In this document: positions 1 to 5,172 of the stretch, one piece after another | Numbering within the stretch: position 1 is the first letter of the stretch | Layout of the letters: every line of letters starts with the position of its first letter | Assembly: GCA_002415895.1 (NCBI GenBank) | Contig: DIAV01000210.1 | Location: 1 to 5,172, forward strand | Source: Anaerolineales bacterium UBA5069 | GTDB taxonomy: Bacteria > Chloroflexota > Anaerolineae > Caldilineales > Caldilineaceae | Direction: 5' to 3' | DNA: 5,172 bases | Notes under the pieces: model-generated | Databases searched by the model: none | What the model saw: only the letters and a program-made list of their open reading frames with translations | Told to the model about the DNA's origin: nothing | Position numbers and translations under genes: made by a program

Positions 1-153
1 TGAACGGCAACCTCACCCCCGGCCGCTCTCCAGTCTGGAGAGGGGAGCACAGCAACTGCGTCACGCCGGAGACGTGATTACAGCGCTGACTTTCGCCCCT
101 CTCCGGCCTGTACATCCAGTCTGGCGGGGGGGCGGGTGTCAGGTTGCCGTTCA
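1..153. repeat. Pair of diverged inverted repeats downstream of the ABC-F gene
   Basis: Positions 1-13 (TGAACGGCAACCT) and 141-153 (AGGTTGCCGTTCA) are perfect 13-bp inverted copies. The similarity continues inward in degenerate form: both arms carry a C-rich stretch (CACCC, then G and C), a CCAG-T-CTGG quasi-palindrome (30-38 and 116-124) and a GAGAGGGG/CCCCTCTC block (about 38-45 and 96-103). Inside the left arm, CTCTCCAG (26-33) and CTGGAGAG (35-42) form a perfect inverted repeat. A third pair, GCCGGAGA (65-72) and TCTCCGGC (100-107), lies between the arms. The stop codon of the ABC-F gene (151-153) is the outermost triplet of the right arm. No T-tract follows on either strand, so this is not a canonical intrinsic terminator, although it could still fold in the mRNA and protect its 3' end. 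The motif style resembles dispersed REP-like repeats of some GC-rich bacteria; that is recollection rather than a search result. The rest of the stretch shows no gene. Confidence 0.7.
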
Positions 154-1839
154 CGCGTGCGCGGCACGGTAGGCATCCCAGCCGAGGAACCGGCGCAGCG
201 CACCGTCGCGCACCTCCCATATTTCCTCGCCAAAGCGCTCAATGAAGCGCCGGTCGTGCGAGACGGCCACAATGGGCCCCGCAAATGCGGCCAGCGCCTG
301 CTCAAAGACTTCGAGCACATCGAGGCTGATGTGATTGGTCGGCTCGTCCAGCAGCAGCACGTTGGCTTGCAGCGCCAGCAGGCGCGCAATTTGCACTTTG
401 CGCTTTTGGCCCACGCTCAACGCCTCCACAGGGCGCGCCAGTTCCGGCCACGTGAATAGATTTGTCGTCATGAGTTCGGTCTTGAGCGTTTCCCAGTCAC
501 CAATCAAGCCATTTGCGTAGTGCTCATAGATGGTGACGCCCTGTGCCAACTGCTCCTGCTCCTGCTCAAGGTAGCCGAGGATCACGCCGGGGGCGCGCGT
601 CACGCTGCCGCTGTCGGGGCGCAGCATGCCGGCGAGAATCTTGAGCAGCGTGCTCTTGCCTGCGCCGTTGGCGCCCACGACCACAGCGCGTGTGCGTGGG
701 CCAATCTCGCAGGAGACATTGTCCAGAATGGCGCGATCCTGAGCGCTATCGCCATAGCGCATGGAGAGCGCGTGTGCAACAAGGGGCTGCTTGCTGCCAA
801 ACTGTGCAGGGTCAAAGGCGGTGTTGATGGCAAGGGGGCGGGGTGGCCTGGGCAGGGGATCAGCGGCAATGCGCGCCAACTTTTCCTCGGCGGCATGGAC
901 GTTGCGCGCGACGGTTGCATCGACGCGTGCGCCCTTGAAGGAATAGGTGAAGCCGTCACTGTCGGTAGGGCCGCGGTTGTGCGCCACCTGCCGCCCCTTG
1001 CTGCGGACGATGCGCTTTAGCTCGCGGATTTCTTCCTGCTGGGCCTCCCAGGCTTCGGCCATGCGTGCCAATTGCTGTGCCTTGGCCTGGGCGAAGGCTG
1101 TATAGTTGCCCGCACAGCGCGTGGCGGTGTGCGTTGCGGCGTCAATTTCCACAATGGCGCGCACGCTTTTGTCCAGAAAGCGCCGGTCATGCGAGACGAT
1201 AAGCAGCCCGCCGCGCCAGCCGGCCAGATAGTCTTCCAGCCACTCGAGCGCGTCAAAATCAAGGTGATTGGTGGGTTCGTCAAGCAGGAGCAGGTCGGGG
1301 TTGCGCAGGAGCAGCGCGGCCAGCCCCACGCGCGCCTTTTCGCCGCCCGAGAGCGAGACAATGGGGCGCGCTGGGTCAAGTGCGCCCAGCCCAAGCCCAG
1401 CCAGCACTTCATCGGCGGAAAAGCTGGCGTAACCGCCGCGCGCCTCAAATGTATCGCTGAGCGCTTCATATTTGGCAAGCAGGCGATTCGTGTCGCGCTC
1501 GTTACCGGCAACCGCCAAGGCCAACTCGACGGCGCGCATCTCTGCTGCCAGTGCGTCCAGATCGCCGCGTGCACTGCTGATGTGCTGTGCGATGCTCTCG
1601 CTCTCGTCAAACGGGAGCGTCTGCGCGAGGTAGCCGATGGTGCAGGCAGGCGCGAGCGTCACGGCACCCGCGTCAGCGCTCAGGTTGCCCGCGATGATCT
1701 CGAGCAATGTTGTTTTGCCCACGCCATTGGGGCCAACCAGCCCCACCGCATCGCCCGTATTCACAAGCAGCGACACATTCTCCAGCACGACTGTATTGCC
1801 GAAGTGCCTGGTTAGGTTCGTGACAGTCAGCAGATTCAA
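151..1839 (-). CDS. ABC-F family ATPase (ribosome-associated, possible antibiotic-resistance type)
   Basis: The protein has 562 residues, two ATP-binding domains on one chain and no membrane segments, which is the ABC-F plan. In domain 1, Walker A is GPNGVGKTT (36-44), the Q-loop Q73, the signature LSGGEK (163-168), Walker B LLLLDEP with catalytic E188, and the H-switch H217. In domain 2, Walker A is GANGAGKST (389-397), the signature LSVGQ (474-478), Walker B with E499, and H528. Residues about 247-330 form the charged helical linker (P-site tRNA interaction motif), with a tip near 280-302. Known ABC-F proteins bind the ribosomal E site and either relieve stalling or displace 50S-targeting antibiotics. 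The LSVGQ signature and the linker style (HNR, then FKGARV, then AEEKLARI and PPRPL) recall macrolide-type resistance proteins such as TlrC and OleB; this is inference. The start is TTG because AAGGAG lies 5 bases upstream. The frame stays open to a GTG at 1884, but that codon lies in a palindrome and lacks a ribosome binding site. The gene is 53 bases downstream of the peptidase gene. Family assignment is near certain; the substrate or antibiotic is unknown. Confidence 0.96.
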   Translation of the reverse strand: MNLLTVTNLTRHFGNTVVLENVSLLVNTGDAVGLVGPNGVGKTTLLEIIAGNLSADAGAVTLAPACTIGYLAQTLPFDESESIAQHISSARGDLDALAAEMRAVELALAVAGNERDTNRLLAKYEALSDTFEARGGYASFSADEVLAGLGLGALDPARPIVSLSGGEKARVGLAALLLRNPDLLLLDEPTNHLDFDALEWLEDYLAGWRGGLLIVSHDRRFLDKSVRAIVEIDAATHTATRCAGNYTAFAQAKAQQLARMAEAWEAQQEEIRELKRIVRSKGRQVAHNRGPTDSDGFTYSFKGARVDATVARNVHAAEEKLARIAADPLPRPPRPLAINTAFDPAQFGSKQPLVAHALSMRYGDSAQDRAILDNVSCEIGPRTRAVVVGANGAGKSTLLKILAGMLRPDSGSVTRAPGVILGYLEQEQEQLAQGVTIYEHYANGLIGDWETLKTELMTTNLFTWPELARPVEALSVGQKRKVQIARLLALQANVLLLDEPTNHISLDVLEVFEQALAAFAGPIVAVSHDRRFIERFGEEIWEVRDGALRRFLGWDAYRAAHA

Positions 1840-1844
1840 AACAA

Positions 1845-1850
1845 CTCCTT
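1845..1850 (-). promoter_or_regulatory. Strong Shine-Dalgarno sequence of the ABC-F gene
   Basis: On the minus strand AAGGAG is followed by five bases (TTGTT) and then TTG AAT CTG, which places the ABC-F start at 1839. The protein then begins MNLLTVTNLTRHFG, the usual first beta strand of an ABC domain. No ATG or GTG lies at suitable spacing, so this site decides the start. It is separated by only five bases from the palindrome at 1856-1887. Confidence 0.8.
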
Positions 1851-1855
1851 CGTGC

Positions 1856-1887
1856 TGCGTGCGGCGTCCTGCAGGACGCCGCACGCA
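1856..1887. repeat. Perfect 32-bp palindrome between the two genes
   Basis: The half-site TGCGTGCGGCGTCCTG (1856-1871) is followed immediately by its exact reverse complement (1872-1887). In RNA it would form a 14-bp, very GC-rich stem with a UGCA loop. It begins five bases after the stop codon of the peptidase gene and ends five bases before the ABC-F Shine-Dalgarno sequence, so it fills most of the 53-base gap. No run of T follows on the minus strand (the next bases are GCACGAAGG), and none follows on the plus strand (ATGGGCT), so it lacks the U-tract of an intrinsic terminator. Possible roles are an mRNA-stabilising or translation-limiting hairpin, a binding site for a dimeric protein, or a dispersed palindromic repeat. 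The sequence alone does not decide between these. Confidence 0.9.
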
Positions 1888-1892
1888 ATGGG

Positions 1893-4853
1893 CTACAACA
1901 CGCGCTGCACGGAGAGCCAGCCCTTGGCGGGTGCGGTGGGTTCTGCGTTGGCCGCGGCAATGGCTTCGGCGGAGCCCAGCACGACCACGCGACTGCGCCC
2001 TGCGGCTGCCGCGAGCACGTCGCCAAAGGCGTGGATGTCGGCCACGGTGGTGCCCAGGATCTCCTCGCGAATGCGCTGGATGTCGGCGTCGCTGTCGCCA
2101 AGCAGGTAGCGGCGGAAGGCCACGCGCCCCTTGGCATCGGGCAACATATAGGGATCATAGGATGAGATGGCTCCAATGATCGCGCGTGTCAACTCCTTGG
2201 GTGAGATCTCCACCTTGCGCAGCCAGGCGGCTGTTTCGTCATAGACATCGAGCGTGTCGAGCAGGTTGGGGTCGCGATACGAGGTAAAGGAGAAAACGCC
2301 CGACTGGCGGCTGAAGCCCACGAATGCCCCGTACGCGCCCCCCTGTACGCGCACTTTGTCCCACAGCCAGCCTGTGCGGATGAGGTTGCTGATGACGTTG
2401 AGCGAACCGTGGTAACGGTAGCCCACATCGTAGAGATTCGCGCCCTTGCCCACGTAATTGACCTGTGCCGGCAGGGTGAGCCCTTCGTTGGCCGGGTATT
2501 GGCTGGGCTGCCACGCCTGTGTGTGGCCTGCGGCAGCGGGCAAGCCATACGCGAATTGCTCAATCACCGGACGCACCTGCGCCCAGCCGGCCGCATCCAC
2601 CGTGGCGTTGACAAGCATGCCATCAGACGCGATAAGGGCGGCGCGCACGGCTTCGAGGTTCGCCTCAACCGTGGCGTAGTCATTGTCGATTTGGTCGGCG
2701 AGGCTGCGCTGGAAGAAGAGATTGTCAATGCCGTCCATCTGTTCCTGCGCCCAGTTGGCGGTGGTGAAACCGGCGCGCAAGCGACCATCCACGTAACTGT
2801 GACCGCTGGGCACCAGCCCCGACTCCATGCGTGCCTTGTTGCGCAGCACAATTTGGCGCAGCCGTTCGCGGTTGTCCAGCCGCACGGTGGCCAGAATCTC
2901 CTGCATAATTGCCAGCATGTCGGGGGCCTGTGCCAATGTGGACTTGCCGCCCAGCGAGAACCATGCCGTACTCTCCGGACCACCTCCCGATGAGTCCAGC
3001 GCCGACACGAAGGAGGATGCGCCGATGCCGCCGGTCTTGCGCCCAATGCGCTGGCTAAGCTTGACGTAATCCTCGCGCGCCGTGCCCATTTGCGTCAGCG
3101 CCTGTCCAAAGAGATCAGCATAGGGGAGCAACGCCTGCGGCAGCCGTTGCATGTCCCAGTTGCACGACAGGTAGAGAATGCCGTTGGTGAAGAGATCATG
3201 CACAAGCGCCTGCCCGCCGTTGAGCGGCTCAATGTGGGTGGGGATGGGGCGATTGGCGGGCTCAAGGTCGCTGAGTGTGAGCGAGGGCAGCGCTTCAATG
3301 AGTTCGGGCGCGTCGGTGCGCGCTTGCAGCAGACGCAGCGTGTCGGCCTCGGCGCGCACACGCTCGAGCGCAACGTCGTCCATTGCGGACTGCGCTTTGT
3401 TCAGGCGCGCCAGTTCGTTGGCCTCAAGCTGCTGGTTGTAGCCTGCATCGGGGTGCATGATGACCGTAACGCGGTGGTTGTTCTCCAGCAGATAGGTGCG
3501 GATCAACCCCTGCAAAAATGCCGGATCATCGGCAAGCTGTTGCTTAATATTTGCCAGCGGCGCCTCGTAGCGCAGCGGCGCCAGAGGGTCGCCATCATGC
3601 AGCCATGTGCTCAGCGCGCGCAGATAGAGGCTCAGGCCGCGCGGCGCGCCGCCTGTGTTGTTTTCGCGCAGGCTGAACTCGATTGAGTTCAGCGCCGCCT
3701 CGATCAACTCCGGGTCAAAGCCCTCTGTAGCCACACGCTCGATGGTCGCGAAGATCAGCGCCGTGATTGTTTCCTCATCCGCGGCGGCAAAGTTCTGCAT
3801 ACCCACCGAGAAGCCCATTTGCCGGTAGCTGCCACTCAGCCCGCCGTTGACATCCTCGCCCAGGCCCGAATCCACAAGCACCTTGCGCAGGGGCGACGCC
3901 TGCGAGCCGATGAGCGCATAGGACATGACGCTGAGCGCCATGGACAGATTCATATCGCGGTTTTCGGGCAGCAGCCAGTTGATTTCAAACATGCTTTTGT
4001 GGCTGCTGTCGGCCTCTGCATCTACACCATAGGTGTATTCAAAGCGGCGCGGCGCAGTGAGCGGCGTTTGCAGCGGAATTGCGCTATCGACGGGGCGCGC
4101 GTCAAAGCGCTCCAGGTACTCACTGAGCAGGCGCAGGCGCTCAAGCGGCTCATCGTCGCCATAGAAGAAGATGAGCGCGTTGGAAGGGTGATAGTAGGTT
4201 TCGTGGAATGCCTTGAACTGAGCATAGGTCAGCGCGGTAATCTCTGCCGGGTCGCCACCGGAATCAAACTGATAGGGCGTGTCAGGGTAAAGCGTCTGCT
4301 GACCGTAGCGGCCGAGCAGGCTTTCGGGAGAGGAATAGGCGCCCTTCATCTCGTTGAAAACCACGCCCTTGTAGCGCAGGCGCGGGCCGGGTCCATCTTC
4401 GCCCTGTGCGTCGCCCTCTTCCACCTCGTAATGCCAACCTTCCTGGGCGAGGTGCTCGGGCGTGAGCAGCGGGAAGAAGACGGCATCAAGGTAGACATCG
4501 GTGAGATTGTAGAAATCCTTGAGGTTTGTGCTGGCGACCGGATAAACTGTCTTGTCCGGGTAGGTCAATGCGTTGAGAAAGGTCTTGAGCGATCCCTTGA
4601 CAAGCTCCAGAAATGGTTCCTTGAGCGGATATTTCTGCGATCCTCCCAGCACGCTGTGTTCGAGGATATGGGGCAGGCCGGTGGAGTCTGTGGGCGGCGT
4701 GCGGAAGGTGATGCCAAACACCTTGTTCTCGTCATCATTGGAGACGGAGAGAAGCTGCGCGCCTGTGCGTACATGGCGATAGAGCTGGGCGCGCGCTTTC
4801 AGTTCCAGAATGGTTTCGTCGCGTTCAAGGACAAAGCCGAATAGGTCACTCAT
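1893..4853 (-). CDS. M16C zinc metallopeptidase, presequence-protease (PreP)-like
   Basis: This 986-residue protein is full length for the M16C/PreP family, whose members are two-halved clamshell peptidases that enclose and degrade unfolded peptides. The inverted zinc motif HILEH lies at 62-66: H62 and H66 bind zinc and E65 is the catalytic base. The third ligand is E168 in GVVFNEMKGAYSSP. Neighbouring PreP hallmarks are GSQKYPLKEPF (71-81), QEGWHYE (137-143), SGGDP (198-202) and YYHPSNA (220-226). The middle (roughly 475-720) matches the M16C-associated region. The C-terminal half carries R835 and Y841 in VRVQGGAYG and then SYRDPN (858-863), equivalent to the paired Arg and Tyr that bind substrate in PreP. 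No signal peptide or membrane segment is visible, so a cytoplasmic role in peptide turnover is inferred. Only one cysteine (C564) was found. The ATG start is preceded by ACGGAG at 4865-4870, eleven bases away, a rather long spacing. It is the first gene of a probable two-gene transcript with the ABC-F gene. The substrates in this organism are unknown. Confidence 0.97.
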   Translation of the reverse strand: MSDLFGFVLERDETILELKARAQLYRHVRTGAQLLSVSNDDENKVFGITFRTPPTDSTGLPHILEHSVLGGSQKYPLKEPFLELVKGSLKTFLNALTYPDKTVYPVASTNLKDFYNLTDVYLDAVFFPLLTPEHLAQEGWHYEVEEGDAQGEDGPGPRLRYKGVVFNEMKGAYSSPESLLGRYGQQTLYPDTPYQFDSGGDPAEITALTYAQFKAFHETYYHPSNALIFFYGDDEPLERLRLLSEYLERFDARPVDSAIPLQTPLTAPRRFEYTYGVDAEADSSHKSMFEINWLLPENRDMNLSMALSVMSYALIGSQASPLRKVLVDSGLGEDVNGGLSGSYRQMGFSVGMQNFAAADEETITALIFATIERVATEGFDPELIEAALNSIEFSLRENNTGGAPRGLSLYLRALSTWLHDGDPLAPLRYEAPLANIKQQLADDPAFLQGLIRTYLLENNHRVTVIMHPDAGYNQQLEANELARLNKAQSAMDDVALERVRAEADTLRLLQARTDAPELIEALPSLTLSDLEPANRPIPTHIEPLNGGQALVHDLFTNGILYLSCNWDMQRLPQALLPYADLFGQALTQMGTAREDYVKLSQRIGRKTGGIGASSFVSALDSSGGGPESTAWFSLGGKSTLAQAPDMLAIMQEILATVRLDNRERLRQIVLRNKARMESGLVPSGHSYVDGRLRAGFTTANWAQEQMDGIDNLFFQRSLADQIDNDYATVEANLEAVRAALIASDGMLVNATVDAAGWAQVRPVIEQFAYGLPAAAGHTQAWQPSQYPANEGLTLPAQVNYVGKGANLYDVGYRYHGSLNVISNLIRTGWLWDKVRVQGGAYGAFVGFSRQSGVFSFTSYRDPNLLDTLDVYDETAAWLRKVEISPKELTRAIIGAISSYDPYMLPDAKGRVAFRRYLLGDSDADIQRIREEILGTTVADIHAFGDVLAAAAGRSRVVVLGSAEAIAAANAEPTAPAKGWLSVQRVL

Positions 4854-4864
4854 GGTCGCAAAGG

Positions 4865-4870
4865 CTCCGT
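4865..4870 (-). promoter_or_regulatory. Probable ribosome binding site of the peptidase gene
   Basis: ACGGAG on the minus strand lies eleven bases before the ATG at 4853. The spacing is longer than ideal, but there is no better purine-rich site and no other start codon nearby that fits. The protein beginning MSDLFGFVLERDETILEL reads straight into the conserved PreP-like N-terminal strand. Confidence 0.45.
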
Positions 4871-4914
4871 AGGCAAAGGTGTGCGTTGGCGGACAAGGGG
4901 GGAGTTGCTCTGGT

Positions 4915-4951
4915 GCGACACAGACAGGGGGCAGACAAAGGGCTGTGTCGC
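4915..4951. repeat. 9-bp inverted repeat upstream of the peptidase gene
   Basis: GCGACACAG (4915-4923) and CTGTGTCGC (4943-4951) are perfect inverted copies separated by 19 bases. With one or two unpaired bases the pairing can extend outward by a TGG/CCA pair. It lies about 60-100 bases before the peptidase ATG, so on a minus-strand transcript it could be a leader hairpin, or on DNA an operator with widely spaced half-sites. It has no T-tract on either side. Confidence 0.5.
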
Positions 4952-5103
4952 CAGGGCGTACGTCAATTTGTTGGCTGAGAGTATGCCACAGAATGACGGA
5001 AATCGATCACATGAAGCGGGTGCAATTGAGATCGCGTTGGGCGCTGGTTACGGACAGGCACGTGTGCGCAGTCTCTGGCGCGCGTTGCGCGTATAGCTCC
5101 GGG

Positions 5104-5130
5104 TTGCGAACGTGCAGGGGATGCTACAGT
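5104..5130 (+). promoter_or_regulatory. Possible extended -10 promoter for a divergent gene
   Basis: TTGCGA (5104-5109) is followed after 15 bases by TACAGT (5125-5130). The latter is preceded by TGC, which gives the extended -10 form TGnTACAGT. The spacer is short and the hexamers are imperfect (4 of 6 for the -10 box). Transcription starting about seven bases after the -10 box would begin almost at the ATG at 5140, implying a leaderless or nearly leaderless mRNA. Confidence 0.25.
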
Positions 5131-5139
5131 GATACCGGC

Positions 5140-5172
5140 ATGAAAGCAACATCGCAACGCAAAGCCACAAAG
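5140..5172 (+). CDS. Possible start of a divergent gene, truncated by the window end
   Basis: An ATG at 5140 opens a frame that runs without a stop to the end of the window and reads MKATSQRKATK, a basic N-terminus with no recognisable family. No Shine-Dalgarno sequence is close: the only purine-rich run, AGGGG at 5116-5120, is about 20 bases away. A promoter-like element just upstream (5104-5130) would suit leaderless translation. Eleven codons cannot prove a gene, and the product is unknown. Support comes only from the otherwise unexplained non-coding stretch and the position divergent from the peptidase gene. Confidence 0.3.
   Translation, partial: MKATSQRKATK

Larger units (their letters stand above)
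4854..5139. other. Divergent intergenic region
   Basis: This 286-base stretch lies between the peptidase start and a possible plus-strand gene. It is less coding-like than its surroundings. Two short ORFs cross it (plus 4881-5096 and minus 4963-5157), but neither has a credible ribosome binding site or a recognisable protein. For the peptidase gene I see only weak promoter candidates on the minus strand: an extended -10-like TGGCATACT (4980-4988) without a good -35, and a TTGACG (4961-4966) without a matching -10. The first would give a leader of about 120 bases that includes the inverted repeat at 4915-4951. No tRNA, riboswitch or transposon end was recognised. Confidence 0.6.

Noticed and set aside
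1..153. Intrinsic terminator after the ABC-F gene
   Set aside because: Several stems can form but no run of T follows any of them on either strand within the window.
1072..1815. Plus-strand ORF of 247 codons antisense to the ABC-F gene
   Set aside because: It mirrors the conserved first ATP-binding domain and linker, has no family resemblance, and has no ribosome binding site that I can see.
1856..1887. Rho-independent terminator between the two genes
   Set aside because: The stem is strong but neither side has a T-tract, so the canonical form is missing. It is kept as a palindrome of unknown role.
3819..4844. Long plus-strand ORF of 341 codons antisense to the peptidase gene
   Set aside because: The opposite strand encodes an unmistakable PreP-like protein through the whole interval. 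The antisense translation has no recognisable motifs and is explained by GC-biased codon use.
1893..4853. Frameshift or domain loss in the M16C peptidase
   Set aside because: The reading frame is continuous, the length is normal, and both zinc-site and C-terminal substrate-binding residues are present.
4881..5096. Short plus-strand ORF (71 codons) in the intergenic region
   Set aside because: It starts at GTG without convincing support, its composition is not protein-like, and it overlaps the upstream region of the peptidase gene.
4963..5157. Short minus-strand ORF (64 codons) upstream of the peptidase gene
   Set aside because: There is no ribosome binding site, the sequence is Arg/Pro/His-rich as in GC-biased shadow frames, and it overlaps the possible divergent promoter.

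Overview
This GC-rich window holds two complete genes, both on the minus strand and close together. They are followed on one side by a repeat-containing 3' tail and preceded on the other by a divergent intergenic region. Codon usage is strongly GC-biased, so many long antisense and out-of-frame ORFs appear as shadows. The gene types, the high GC and a 'CACCCCCGGCC...CTCTCC...GGAGAGGGG' repeat would fit a Chloroflexota-like bacterium. That assignment is an inference from general resemblance and is not proven by anything in the window.

Layout from right to left, which is the direction of transcription of the main genes. Positions 4854-5139 are non-coding and lie upstream of the peptidase gene. 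They contain a 9-bp inverted repeat and, at the far end, a possible extended -10 promoter for a divergent plus-strand gene. Only the first 11 codons of that gene (5140-5172) fall in the window. Positions 1893-4853 encode a 986-residue M16C metallopeptidase of the presequence-protease (PreP) type, with every recognisable zinc and substrate-binding residue present. A 53-base gap follows, occupied mostly by a perfect 32-bp palindrome (1856-1887) and a strong Shine-Dalgarno sequence. Positions 151-1839 encode a 562-residue ABC-F ATPase that appears to start at TTG. Positions 1-153 carry two diverged inverted copies of a hairpin-forming repeat, and the ABC-F stop codon lies inside one arm.

The two genes probably share a transcript, given same strand, short gap and no U-tract terminator between them. 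Functionally they are not an obvious pathway: one degrades peptides in the cytoplasm and the other acts on ribosomes. The points most worth a second look are the palindrome directly in front of the ABC-F ribosome binding site, the resemblance of the ABC-F protein to macrolide-type resistance ABC-F proteins (second signature LSVGQ and the form of the linker), and the repeat pair at the left end. I see no CRISPR array, RNA gene, insertion sequence or clear new multi-gene system.
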